Below are positions 13,674-22,687 of a stretch of 64,000 nt of DNA, one piece after another (within the stretch, counting starts at the first letter, position 1; every line of letters begins with the position of its first letter). The stretch is from Mycolicibacterium hodleri (lineage in GTDB: Bacteria > Actinomycetota > Actinomycetes > Mycobacteriales > Mycobacteriaceae), in NCBI RefSeq assembly GCF_025822245.1, contig NZ_JACKTL010000026.1, forward strand, positions 305,296 to 369,295, in the 5' to 3' direction. The notes beneath the pieces are model-generated. The model was given only the letters and a program-made list of their open reading frames with translations, was not told the DNA's origin and searched no databases. A program made the position numbers and the translations under genes.

Positions 13674-16603
13674 GCGAGCACCGCGTCGATGACCCGGTCC
13701 GGCATTCAAGGGTTGCGCGCACCATCCGTCGACTCGCCATACCCATCGCCATCTTCTGGGTCGCCGTCGCCGCCCTGACCAACGTGCTGCTCCCCACATT
13801 GGAGATCGTCGGCGCGAGACACACGGTGGCACAAAGCTCGCCGGACTCACCGTCCCTGAAGGCGATGAAGCACATCGGCAAGGTGTTCGGAGAGTTCGAC
13901 TCCGACAGCAACGCGATGATCGTCTTGGAAGGTGACCAACCCCTAGGCCCCGACGCCCACCAGTTCTACGCCACCCTGGTGAAGAAGCTGGCTGCCGACC
14001 CCCACGTCGAGCACGTCCAAGACTTCTGGGGTGATCCGCTGACCGCGGCGGGCTCACAGAGCAAGGACGGTAAGGCCGCTCTGGTGCAGCTGTACCTGGT
14101 GGGCAACCAGGGTGAGTCGACGTCCAACGAATCGGTCGACTCCATCCGCAAGATCGTCGCCGACACGCCGCCACCACCCGGGGTCAAGGCCTACGTCACC
14201 GGTGCGGCGCCGCTGACCACCGACACGTTCGAGATCGGCGGTTCGGAGAACATCCTGATCACCGGGGTCACCTTCGCGGTCATCGGGGTGATGCTGCTCG
14301 TCGTCTACCGCTCGTTCGTCACCATGATCTTGATGCTGATGACGGTCATGGTCGAACTGTCCGCGGCCCGCGGCGTCGTCGCCTTCCTCGCCAACTCCGG
14401 GATCATCAGCCTCTCGACCTACACGACGAATCTGCTGACCCTGCTGGCGATCGCCGCGGGCGCCGACTACGTGATCTTCGTCGTCGGGCGCTATCAGGAG
14501 GCCCGCTCCGCCGGAGAGGATCGAGAAGCCGCGTATCACAGCATGTTCCGTGGGGTCATCCACGTCATCGTCGGTTCGGGACTGACCATCGCCGGGGCGG
14601 TGGCCTGCCTGAGCTTCACCCGGCTGCCCTACTTCCAGAGCCTCGGCATACCCGCCGCCATCGGCGTGCTGGTCGCACTGGCGGCCGCGCTCACCCTAGG
14701 CCCCGCGATGCTGGTGATGGCCAGCCACTTCGGGCTGCTCGAACCAAAGCACGCGACCCGCACCCGCGGCTGGCGGCGCATCGGCACGGTCATCGTGCGG
14801 TGGCCCGTTCCCGTTCCCGTCCTCGTCGCGTCGATCGCGCTGGCCTTGATCGGCCTACTCGCGCTGCCCGGGTACAAGACCGACTTCGACGCCCGCCCGT
14901 ACGTGCCCGCCACCTCACCTGCGGCGGTCGGGTACACCGCGGCCGAACGCCACTTCTCCCAGGCGCGGCTCAACCCCGAACTGGTGATGATCGAATCCGA
15001 TCACGACATGCGCAACCCCGCGGACATGATCGTCCTCGAGCGGGTGGCCAAGGCCGTTTTGCACACCCCCGGCATCGCCATGGTGCAGTCGATCACCCGG
15101 CCCCTGGGCACGCCAATCAGCCACAGCTCCATACCGTTTCAGATCAGCGCGAGCAGCGCCAGCACCATCATGAACCTCAGCTACCAGCAGGCCAGGGCCC
15201 AAGACATCCTCAAACAGGTCGACCAGACCTCCAAATCCATCGACATCCTGCAACGACAGCTCGCGCTCCAGCAGGCCAGCGCCGCCGCCACCGACGAGCA
15301 GACCAAGGCATTCCACGACACCGTCGACACCATCAACCAGGTTCGCGACAACCTCGCCAACTTCGACGACTTCTTCCGCCCGCTGCGCAACTACTTCTAC
15401 TGGGAGCCGCACTGCTTCGACATCCCGTCGTGTTCCGCGTTGAGATCGGTATTCGACTCCCTCGACGGCATCGATCAGCTCGCCGACAAGTTCGGGACCA
15501 TCACGGCGAGTTTGGACAAACTCAACGCCCTGCAGCCGCAGCTGGTGGCGCTGTTACCGCCCCAGCTCGCCGTTCAGGAAGCCAACCGTGACCTGCTGCG
15601 CTCGAATTACGCCACCACGGCCGGCACCGATGCTCAGTCCGCGGAGGCACTCAAGACCGCGACCGCGCTCGGAAAGGCCTTCGACGACGCCAAGAACGAC
15701 GACTCGTTCTACCTGCCGCCGGAAGCCTTCGACAACCCCGACTTTCAGCGCGGCCTGAAACTGTTCATGTCCCCGGACGGCCACGCCCTGCGCATGACCG
15801 TCACCCACGAGGGCAATCCCGCTACACCGGACGGAATCTCGCACATCGACCCGCTGCGAAACGCGGCATTCGACGCACTCAAGGCGACCCCGCTGGCGGA
15901 CGCCAAGGTCTACGTCGCCGGAACGGCGTCGACCTACAAGGACATAGGGGAGGGCGCGACGTACGACCTGATGATCGCCGCGCTGTCGGGGATGAGCCTC
16001 ATTCTGCTGATCATGGTCTTCATCACCAGGAGCCTGATCGCCGCGCTGGTCATCGTGGGCACCGTCGCCCTGTCCCTGGGTGCGTCGATGGGGCTGTCGA
16101 TACTGGTGTGGCAGTACATCTTCGGCATCCAGTTGTACTGGGTCATCGTGCCACTGGCCGTCATGCTGCTGCTGGCGGTGGGGGCCGACTACAACCTGCT
16201 ATTGATCTCCCGGTTCAAGGAGGAGCTGCCTGCCGGCCTGAAGACCGGCAACATCCGCGCGATGGCGGGCACCGGTGGGGTCGTCACCGCGGCGGGCTTG
16301 GTGTTCGCCGCCACCATGTCCTCCTTCATCGTCAGCGACCTCGTCATGCTTGGTCAGCTCGGCACCACCATCGGCCTCGGCCTCCTCTTCGACACCCTCG
16401 TCGTCCGGGCATTCATGACACCGTCCATTGCGACTCTCCTTGGTCGCTGGTTCTGGTGGCCGCTCAACGTGCGTACCCGACCGGCCAGCCAGATGTTGCA
16501 GCCATACGGCTCGCGCATCTCCGTCCGAGAATTGCTTGGCCACCAACGCCGCCCGGCAACCGGACCGCCCGCGGGCACCGAGGAGGAGGGGCAGCGACCA
16601 TGA
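13670..16603 (+). CDS. mmpL: MmpL-family RND transporter (first cassette)
   Basis: 977 residues with the two-fold RND layout: a helix near residue 25, a porter domain, five helices, a large second porter domain with a long coiled-coil-like insert (about 500-640, 'KQVDQTSKSIDILQRQLALQQ'), and six more helices. The proton-relay Asp-Tyr pairs seen in mycobacterial MmpL proteins are both present, 'AAGADYVIFVVGRY' and 'AVGADYNLLLISRF'. Substrates of the family include lipids, siderophores and drugs. With an MmpS partner and the coiled-coil insert it resembles the MmpL4/5 type rather than MmpL3. It overlaps mmpS upstream and a DUF732 gene downstream by ATGA. Confidence 0.93.
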   Translation: MSEHRVDDPVRHSRVARTIRRLAIPIAIFWVAVAALTNVLLPTLEIVGARHTVAQSSPDSPSLKAMKHIGKVFGEFDSDSNAMIVLEGDQPLGPDAHQFYATLVKKLAADPHVEHVQDFWGDPLTAAGSQSKDGKAALVQLYLVGNQGESTSNESVDSIRKIVADTPPPPGVKAYVTGAAPLTTDTFEIGGSENILITGVTFAVIGVMLLVVYRSFVTMILMLMTVMVELSAARGVVAFLANSGIISLSTYTTNLLTLLAIAAGADYVIFVVGRYQEARSAGEDREAAYHSMFRGVIHVIVGSGLTIAGAVACLSFTRLPYFQSLGIPAAIGVLVALAAALTLGPAMLVMASHFGLLEPKHATRTRGWRRIGTVIVRWPVPVPVLVASIALALIGLLALPGYKTDFDARPYVPATSPAAVGYTAAERHFSQARLNPELVMIESDHDMRNPADMIVLERVAKAVLHTPGIAMVQSITRPLGTPISHSSIPFQISASSASTIMNLSYQQARAQDILKQVDQTSKSIDILQRQLALQQASAAATDEQTKAFHDTVDTINQVRDNLANFDDFFRPLRNYFYWEPHCFDIPSCSALRSVFDSLDGIDQLADKFGTITASLDKLNALQPQLVALLPPQLAVQEANRDLLRSNYATTAGTDAQSAEALKTATALGKAFDDAKNDDSFYLPPEAFDNPDFQRGLKLFMSPDGHALRMTVTHEGNPATPDGISHIDPLRNAAFDALKATPLADAKVYVAGTASTYKDIGEGATYDLMIAALSGMSLILLIMVFITRSLIAALVIVGTVALSLGASMGLSILVWQYIFGIQLYWVIVPLAVMLLLAVGADYNLLLISRFKEELPAGLKTGNIRAMAGTGGVVTAAGLVFAATMSSFIVSDLVMLGQLGTTIGLGLLFDTLVVRAFMTPSIATLLGRWFWWPLNVRTRPASQMLQPYGSRISVRELLGHQRRPATGPPAGTEEEGQRP

Positions 16604-16986
16604 CGTCGACTAAGACCGTGACCTGGCTGATGCAGGCCGTCTCGGCGGCCATGGCCGCGGTCTTCCTCGCCGCGCCTGCGCCCGCGCACGCCGACGTCGA
16701 CACCGACTTCGCCAACCAGTTGCACGTCTACGGCATCTACGGTCCCCGCGACGAGAACGCCTGGCTGGCCAAACTCACCTGCAAGCGGTTGACCAGCCGG
16801 GTCGACGGGGACGCGTTCGCCTCGGCGAGGTTCCTCAAGACCAACCTCGCTCGCACCACGTCCACCCAGCAGGTGTGGCAGTTCCTTGGGGCAGCCGTCG
16901 ACGTCTACTGCCCCGAGCAGACACCGGCATTGCAGTCGGCGGCGGATACCTCTGCTGCGGCAACGAAGAATGAGGAGCAGGGATGA
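16600..16986 (+). CDS. DUF732-type secreted protein
   Basis: 128 residues with a signal peptide to about residue 31 ('[16 protein letters not shown]', cleavage after AHA). The mature domain follows the DUF732 pattern: '[15 protein letters not shown]', a first Cys in 'LTCKRL' and a second in 'VDVYCPEQ', probably paired in a disulfide. DUF732 proteins are small helical secreted proteins of mycobacteria without known activity. Here the gene overlaps mmpL upstream and the next secreted-protein gene downstream by ATGA, so it is an integral member of the transporter operon, perhaps a periplasmic adaptor or carrier (inference). Confidence 0.8.
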   Translation: MTSTKTVTWLMQAVSAAMAAVFLAAPAPAHADVDTDFANQLHVYGIYGPRDENAWLAKLTCKRLTSRVDGDAFASARFLKTNLARTTSTQQVWQFLGAAVDVYCPEQTPALQSAADTSAAATKNEEQG

Positions 16987-17468
16987 GAGACGCCACAACG
17001 GTCGTTCGGCGGTCCATCACGAGGTCAGTGGCCCTCGGCGTGTTCGCCGTGGCGACGGTGGCGCTGGCCCCCGCCAACCTGGCCGCCGCCGACGCCACCG
17101 ACGACTTCCCCATCCCGCACCGGATGATCATCACCACCTGCGACACCGAGCAATACATGGCCGCCGCCCGCGACACCAGTCCAATCTACTTCGAGCGCTA
17201 CATGATCGACCGGAGCAACCGCCCCGCCGACGTCCAGCAGCAGGCCTTCGACCGCATCCACTGGTTCTTCTCCCTGGACGCCGTGGCACGCCGCCAGTAC
17301 TCCGAAGACACCGCCACCAACGTCTACTACGAGAACGTGGCCACCCATTGGGGCAACTGGGCCAAGCTCTTCTTCAACAACAAAGGCGTGGTCGCTCACG
17401 CCACCGACGTGTGCATGAACTACCCCAAGGGCGACATGTCCGTGTGGGATTGGGCGGTTACGCCCTGA
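16983..17468 (+). CDS. Secreted protein, DUF5078-like
   Basis: 161 residues with a signal peptide ('[22 protein letters not shown]', cleavage near residue 36). The mature part begins '[20 protein letters not shown]' and contains '[17 protein letters not shown]', '[17 protein letters not shown]' and '[19 protein letters not shown]'. Two cysteines could pair. I recall this pattern from a mycobacterial secreted family (DUF5078), but the family name is from memory and should be checked. It is the fourth gene of the MmpS-MmpL-DUF732 operon, and the ATG overlaps the previous stop. Confidence 0.7.
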   Translation: MRDATTVVRRSITRSVALGVFAVATVALAPANLAAADATDDFPIPHRMIITTCDTEQYMAAARDTSPIYFERYMIDRSNRPADVQQQAFDRIHWFFSLDAVARRQYSEDTATNVYYENVATHWGNWAKLFFNNKGVVAHATDVCMNYPKGDMSVWDWAVTP

Positions 17469-18006
17469 CGTGGCGCAGCAACACGCGCTCCGCACACCCC
17501 GTTCATCGAACAGCGCAATTGTCCATCGAGAATGCACGAAACCCGTTGCCGTGGCGTTCCGCCTTCCTCGGCGGAGCTGGCACCGCACGCAGGCGCAGGC
17601 CGGGCGCCGGCACGCAGGCCCAGTGCACCATTCAGCAGTGACGCATGAAGCGAGAAGCGAGAAGCGATGGAATGCAACACATTCGGCGATCGCCTACTTC
17701 ATCTTCATGGGCCTCCAACGTCAACGAATCGCCGTAGCGAGTGTGATCGACAGTCGCAAGCGGCCCACAGTGGCATTGGCGCCATTCTCACGTGCGAGAA
17801 GGTCAAGGACTCCCGACGCCACCGCAAAAGGATGGCAGGCCGTCGCCCATGGTCGGGAGTCGGACGTCAATCCCGTTCTGTGGCAACCAGATTACGCCGT
17901 GGACGTGACGGCTGACTGCCTCGTGGGCGATGATCACGCCGTCGACGCTGTTCCGCAGGCTGACTGTGGATGAAACCTGAGAAGCCACACCCATCAGGTC
18001 GACGAG
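17469..18006. other. 538-bp gene-free interval between two transporter loci
   Basis: No frame here has a convincing start, ribosome site or recognisable protein. A small tandem repeat of GAAGCGA units occurs near 17648-17668. The region is downstream of both flanking genes (one rightward, one leftward), so it would hold their terminators, but I see no strong hairpin. Confidence 0.5.
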
Positions 18007-18486
18007 TCAACCCGTGGCCTGGGCGGCGGGCCGGTCGAGCGCTCCGGCGCTTTGGCGCATCTGTCCGAGAACGCGTATGACGACCTGGGCGGCGAGCCAC
18101 AGCGCCACCTCGTCGTCATGCGACACCGCGGGTAACAGCTGCGCGATGCGCTGACGACGCACACGGGCTCGGTTGTCCCAATTCTGTTGTCCTGCCTCGC
18201 CGAGCACCACCAACGACGCACGACCGTCCTTCGGATCGCTGCGCTTCTCCAGCAGTCCTTGGCGCTCCAGGCGTTGGACGAGCTGCGTCATACCCGACTG
18301 GCTGGCACCCTCGGCTTCGGCGAGGGCGGTCAGTCGCATGGGACCTTCGCGGTATAGCCGGTTCACCACGAGGGCGGCGCTGGCGCTGAGATCTCCACGG
18401 TCGATCAGGTAGCGCCACATCAGGTCGGTGCCGAGCTCGATCATTTCGGCGATGCTCTCCACACTGTCCCCGACTGGGTGTTTCAT
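18007..18486 (-). CDS. MarR-family transcriptional regulator
   Basis: 159 residues with the MarR winged helix: 'LSASAALVVNRLYREGPMRLTALAEAEGASQSGMTQLVQRLERQGLLEKR' followed by the wing 'SDPKDGRASLVVL'. It is divergent from the second mmpS-mmpL operon. A perfect 14-bp palindrome is centred about 18 bp upstream of its start, which is where an autoregulating MarR dimer usually binds. The genomic arrangement resembles the Mtb Rv0678-mmpS5-mmpL5 locus, but the protein sequence is not recognisably an Rv0678 orthologue. Confidence 0.85.
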   Translation of the reverse strand: MKHPVGDSVESIAEMIELGTDLMWRYLIDRGDLSASAALVVNRLYREGPMRLTALAEAEGASQSGMTQLVQRLERQGLLEKRSDPKDGRASLVVLGEAGQQNWDNRARVRRQRIAQLLPAVSHDDEVALWLAAQVVIRVLGQMRQSAGALDRPAAQATG

Positions 18487-18497
18487 AGAAGTTTTAT

Positions 18498-18511
18498 ATC
18501 ACTTAAGTGAT
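18498..18511. promoter_or_regulatory. Perfect palindrome, probable MarR operator
   Basis: ATCACTTAAGTGAT is identical to its reverse complement. It lies 12-25 bp upstream of the marR ATG (18486) and 261 bp upstream of the mmpS GTG (18772). No second copy is visible in the divergent interval. Confidence 0.65.
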
Positions 18512-18771
18512 GATTGGGGAATAACCGAGGCTGTGCGGCGGTTTTAGTCGAGTTTCATCGGAACACCCTAAATCCGCTCGTAAGCGCGTTGTTTGGAGCA
18601 AATGTGTAGCGACGTCACCTTGAGATTGGCTGTGAATAGCCGGTGAATCTGCCCGGCAGTTGAAAAATTCATCGTAGATCGGATATAAAAATCAGGCGAG
18701 CGGTTCGGGTCGACGATTTGCGTCGAGAGCCCCGATTGCGGACCCTGGCACGGAATTCGAGGAGTCATTCA

Positions 18772-19215
18772 GTGCGTCGACGACCAAGCGCCAGGATCGT
18801 AGTGGCGAAGACGTGGCTGCCCCTGGTGATCGTCGTGGCGCTCGCCGTCGGCGGGCTGGGCATGTACAAGGCGCACCAGTCGTCGGAGCCCGGCGCGGTC
18901 ATGGCGGTGCCCCCGCCGCAGGCACCGGAGGAGTTCACTCCCAAGCACATGACCTATGAACTCTTCGGGGACGTCGGCAGCGGCGGAATGTTGTCCTACA
19001 TCGACGTCGACGGTTATCCGCACGAGGTCAACTTGACCGAGCTGCCGTGGTCGCACGTCGAAACCACCAACCTCAGCGTGGTGTCGGGGAGCATCTCAGC
19101 CCAGGTGCACGGTGGCCAAGTTGGCTGCCGGATGTTGGTCGACGACGTCGTTCGCGATGAACAGACCGCCACCCGGCAGGACGCCGATGTCACCTGCCGG
19201 GTCAAGTCCGCGTGA
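18772..19215 (+). CDS. mmpS: MmpS-family membrane accessory protein (second cassette)
   Basis: 147 residues. A basic start (MRRRPSAR), a transmembrane helix at about 13-32 ('LPLVIVVALAVGGLGMY') and a periplasmic domain with 'FTPKHMTYELFGDVGSGGMLSYIDVDG', 'ELPWSHVETT' and cysteines in 'VGCRML' and 'VTCRVKSA'. GTG at 18772 is chosen because it has GAGGAG nearby and gives the usual length; the frame is open further upstream but without family similarity. The TGA overlaps a GTG that starts mmpL. Confidence 0.9.
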   Translation: MRRRPSARIVVAKTWLPLVIVVALAVGGLGMYKAHQSSEPGAVMAVPPPQAPEEFTPKHMTYELFGDVGSGGMLSYIDVDGYPHEVNLTELPWSHVETTNLSVVSGSISAQVHGGQVGCRMLVDDVVRDEQTATRQDADVTCRVKSA

Positions 19216-22070
19216 GCGCGCACCAAGCGGCAAGGCCGTTCATCCCAAGAATGGTGCGCCTCTTCGCCATTCCGATCATCATCTTCTGGGCACTGTTCGC
19301 GATCACGACCAATACCTTCGTGCCCAAGGTCGAGGACGTCGCCACCGAACTGGCCGGCCCTGAGGTGCCGACCTACGCGCCGTCGCAGGCCGCGCTGCTG
19401 CACATCGGGGACAAGTTCAAGGAATCCAACTCCACCAGCCTGACGATGGTCGTGCTGGAGGCCGACCATTCGCTCGGTGAACCCGAGCACCGGTACTACA
19501 ACGATCTGGTCGTCCGACTGAACGACGACAAAGAGCACGTCCAGTACGCGATGGACCTGTGGGGTAGCCCGGTGACTGCGGCAGGCGCGCAGAGCATCGA
19601 CGGCAAGGCGACCTACCTCCTGTTGCGCCTGGCGGGCAACGTGGGACAGATTCAGGCCAACGAGTCGGTCGACGCAGTACGGGACATCATCAAGGACGAC
19701 CCGCCGCCGCAGGGTCTCAAGGTCTTCGTCAGTGGGTCGGCACCCATGGCCTCGGACACCCTGTCCATCGCCAACGACAGTCTCAACAACATCACCATCG
19801 TCACGATCGTCTTGATCCTGGTGATGCTGCTGCTGGTGTACCGCTCGCTAGCCAACGTCGCCGTGCCCATGTACAGCGTGTTGTTCGAGATCCTGATTGC
19901 CAAGGGCCTCGTCTCGACCCTGGGGCACTACGGGTTCATTCCCATGTCGTCGTTCGCGGTGAACATCGTGGTGTCGTTGACGCTGGGCGCGGGCACCGAC
20001 TACGGCATCTTCCTGATGGGCCGCTACCACGAGGCGCGACGGTTGGGGGAAAGCCGGGAAGAGGCCTACTACACCGCCTACCGCGCGGTCTCGCCGATCA
20101 TCATCGGTTCCGGGCTGACGATCGCCGGTTCATGCTTCTGCCTGACGTTCGCGCGGCTGGACTACTTCCACACCATGGGCCCCGCGGTGGCGATCAGCAT
20201 GCTGTTCACCATCGCCGCGGCGCTGACGCTCGCGCCGGCCTTGTTGACCGTGGGCTCCCTGTTCGGGCTGTTCGATCCGAAGACGGCGACCCGCGGCCGC
20301 TTGTACCGGCGGATCGGGGCGAGTGTGGTGCGCTGGCCGGTGCCGATCCTCGTGGCGAGTATGGCGGTGGTCCTGATTGGGGCGATCTTCGTGCCGACTT
20401 ATGCCGTGAGTTACGACGATCGGGCCTACCAACCGCCGACCGGCGCGGCCAACGAAGGTTTCGCCGCGGCGGATCGCCATTTCGCGCCCAGCAAGCTGTT
20501 CACCGAGATGTTGATGGTGGAGTCCGATCACGACATGCGTAATTCGGCGGACTTCATCTCCCTGGATCGGGTCGCCAAGGAGCTGGTCCGGCTGCCGGGC
20601 GTGGCCATGGTGCAGAGCGTCACCCGACCGCTGGGCCGACCACTCGACCACGCCAACGTGCCCTACCTGTTCACCGTCCAGGGTGGCGCAGCGGGTCAAC
20701 AATTGCCGTTCAACGAACACGCCAACGACAACACCGATCAGCAGGCCGACATTCAGGCCCAGACCGTCGCGACCCTTGGAAAGACCATCGACCTGACCCA
20801 GCAGTTGGCAGACGATCTGCACGCCACCACGCTCACCGCGGAGAACCTGGCAGCGGTCACCGACGAGGTGAACGACGACATCGCCAACCTCGACGACACC
20901 TTCCGACCGCTCAAGGCCTACTTCTACTTCGAGCCACACTGCTACGACATCCCGGTGTGTTTCGCGATGCGTTCGCTGTTCGACTCCTTGGACGGCATCG
21001 ACGCGCTCGACGAACAGATCCACAACACCGTGACCGATTTGCAGGCCGTCGACGCGCTGATGCCCCAAATGGTGGCCCAGCTCAAGATCACGCGCGATGA
21101 GACTCAGGCGCTGCAGACCGTCATCGTGAACAATTACGGCCCGGCCCATCTACAGTCCACGCAGACCGACCAGACTTACTTCGACCAGGTCAACGTCGGC
21201 AACGACTTCGACAGGTCCCGCAGTGACGACTACTTCTACATGCCCCGAGAAGGGTTCGACAACGTAGACGTCAAGACCGACCTGCGGTTGAACATGTCCC
21301 CGGACGGCAAGGCCGCGCGGTTCGTGGTCACCCACGAGGGCAATGCCATGGCACCGGAGGGCATCGATCACGTCAACCAGTTTCCCGACGCGATCCGGGC
21401 CGCACTGAAGGAAACGTCGCTCGCCGGGTCGAAGATCTACATCGGTGGTGCGGCATCGCAGAACAAGGACATCAAGCAGTACGCCGAGTCGGACCTGACC
21501 ATCGTGGCGATCGCCGCCTTCGTGTTGATCTTCCTGATCATGTTGGTCCTTACCCGCAGCCTGATAGCCGCCATCGTCATTCCCGGCACGGTGGCCTTCT
21601 CGTTCGCGGGCGCGTTTGGGCTGTCGATCTTGGTGTGGCAGCACCTGATTGGATTGCACCTGCATTGGTTGGTCCTGCCGATCACGTTCGTCATCCTGGT
21701 GGCGGTGGGCTCCGACTACAACCTGCTGCTCATCGCCCGGGTCAAGGAGGAGATCGGCGCCGGGGTTCAGACCACCGGTCTGCACACGGGGCTGATCCGC
21801 GCGCTCGGCAGCACCGGTGGTGTGGTCACCTCCGCAGGTCTGGTGTTCGCATTCACCATGCTGGCGATGCTGGCCAGCGACCTCAAGACCATTGCCCAGG
21901 TCGGTTCCACGGTGTGCATCGGCCTGCTCATGGACACCCTGATCGTCCGAACGTTCTTCGTACCGGCACTCATCAGGCTTCTCGGCCCGTGGTTCTGGTG
22001 GCCCACCCTGGTCCGGATGCGCCCCCGCCGTCTCAGCGAACCCACCGACTTCCTCGGAGTGACGCGATGA
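19212..22070 (+). CDS. mmpL: MmpL-family RND transporter (second cassette)
   Basis: 952 residues, same RND layout as the first cassette's MmpL. Proton-relay Asp-Tyr pairs are in 'GAGTDYGIFLMGRYHEAR' and 'AVGSDYNLLLIARV'. The second porter domain carries a coiled-coil-like insert (about 495-640). The shared phrases 'PLKAYFYFEPHCYDIPVCFAMRS' (this one) and the equivalent in the first MmpL show that the two are paralogues of the MmpL4/5 branch. The start GTG at 19212 overlaps the mmpS stop (GTGA); the stop overlaps the next gene's ATG. Confidence 0.93.
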   Translation: MSAHQAARPFIPRMVRLFAIPIIIFWALFAITTNTFVPKVEDVATELAGPEVPTYAPSQAALLHIGDKFKESNSTSLTMVVLEADHSLGEPEHRYYNDLVVRLNDDKEHVQYAMDLWGSPVTAAGAQSIDGKATYLLLRLAGNVGQIQANESVDAVRDIIKDDPPPQGLKVFVSGSAPMASDTLSIANDSLNNITIVTIVLILVMLLLVYRSLANVAVPMYSVLFEILIAKGLVSTLGHYGFIPMSSFAVNIVVSLTLGAGTDYGIFLMGRYHEARRLGESREEAYYTAYRAVSPIIIGSGLTIAGSCFCLTFARLDYFHTMGPAVAISMLFTIAAALTLAPALLTVGSLFGLFDPKTATRGRLYRRIGASVVRWPVPILVASMAVVLIGAIFVPTYAVSYDDRAYQPPTGAANEGFAAADRHFAPSKLFTEMLMVESDHDMRNSADFISLDRVAKELVRLPGVAMVQSVTRPLGRPLDHANVPYLFTVQGGAAGQQLPFNEHANDNTDQQADIQAQTVATLGKTIDLTQQLADDLHATTLTAENLAAVTDEVNDDIANLDDTFRPLKAYFYFEPHCYDIPVCFAMRSLFDSLDGIDALDEQIHNTVTDLQAVDALMPQMVAQLKITRDETQALQTVIVNNYGPAHLQSTQTDQTYFDQVNVGNDFDRSRSDDYFYMPREGFDNVDVKTDLRLNMSPDGKAARFVVTHEGNAMAPEGIDHVNQFPDAIRAALKETSLAGSKIYIGGAASQNKDIKQYAESDLTIVAIAAFVLIFLIMLVLTRSLIAAIVIPGTVAFSFAGAFGLSILVWQHLIGLHLHWLVLPITFVILVAVGSDYNLLLIARVKEEIGAGVQTTGLHTGLIRALGSTGGVVTSAGLVFAFTMLAMLASDLKTIAQVGSTVCIGLLMDTLIVRTFFVPALIRLLGPWFWWPTLVRMRPRRLSEPTDFLGVTR

Positions 22071-22555
22071 CCTTCGACACCAGCACACACACCGCCGGCC
22101 TCGGTTTGTGGGGCCTGCTGATGTTCGTCGCCCTCGGCGTCGAACTCGTGCTGGCCAGCCTTGCGTTCGTCTACGTTCGACGACTACTGGCCCTTCGGAC
22201 TCTTCCGGGCGCCGATGACCTCAACAGCTATCAGAAGGCGCTCCGCAAGCTTCGCAAGGACGAGCCCATGACCGAAGACGAAGTGAACCTCGCCGGTCGA
22301 ATCATCGACATCCGCCGAGCTCCGTTGGCGTACACCGTCCCCGCCGCGTTCATGACGTTGGGCGTCTTCTACGTCCTCGGCAGCTTGGAATACCTGCACG
22401 GCCACCAGGCCTCCGAACGCACCTTCCTCGGCGTAATCCCGATGTTCACCGCCACCAATCTCATCATTCAAATGCGTAAGACCGCGCGCCTGAAGAAACG
22501 ATTGACCAAGCTGCCCGCACCGCAGCCCATGTCCGGACCGGTGACGGCGCACTAA
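22067..22555 (+). CDS. Two-helix membrane protein at the end of the second MmpS-MmpL operon
   Basis: 162 residues with one hydrophobic helix near residues 13-37 and a second region near 90-110 ('TVPAAFMTLGVFYVLGSLEYL'), followed by a further hydrophobic stretch and a lysine-rich tail. The loop between them is charged ('KALRKLRKDEPMTEDEVNLAGRIIDIRR'). I recognise no family. The ATG overlaps the mmpL stop, so it is almost certainly expressed with the transporter. It replaces the DUF732/DUF5078 pair of the first cassette, so the two operons carry different accessory proteins. Confidence 0.7.
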   Translation: MTFDTSTHTAGLGLWGLLMFVALGVELVLASLAFVYVRRLLALRTLPGADDLNSYQKALRKLRKDEPMTEDEVNLAGRIIDIRRAPLAYTVPAAFMTLGVFYVLGSLEYLHGHQASERTFLGVIPMFTATNLIIQMRKTARLKKRLTKLPAPQPMSGPVTAH

Positions 22556-22687
22556 CCGACTCAACCCTCAGCCCAGTCAGCGGTGAACGGTGCGTCCATC
22601 ACCCCGCTCGGACGCTGGGGCCGTTCTGAGGAAACCGCGGCGTTGACCGGCTACTGGACACGTTGTGACGCGCAATGATCGCGGTCG

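Noticed and set aside
17470..17973. 167-codon frame after the DUF5078-like gene
   Set aside because: No ribosome site and no domain; residue mix is that of non-coding high-GC DNA.
18007..18486. The MarR gene as an Rv0678 (MmpR5) orthologue
   Set aside because: Same position relative to mmpS-mmpL, but the protein sequence does not follow Rv0678; only the MarR fold is shared.
22556..22687. CCTCAGC-like match after the second MmpL operon as a fourth PhoP-like box
   Set aside because: Only the first half-site fits; the second half after 4 bp does not, and it lies downstream of genes rather than before one.
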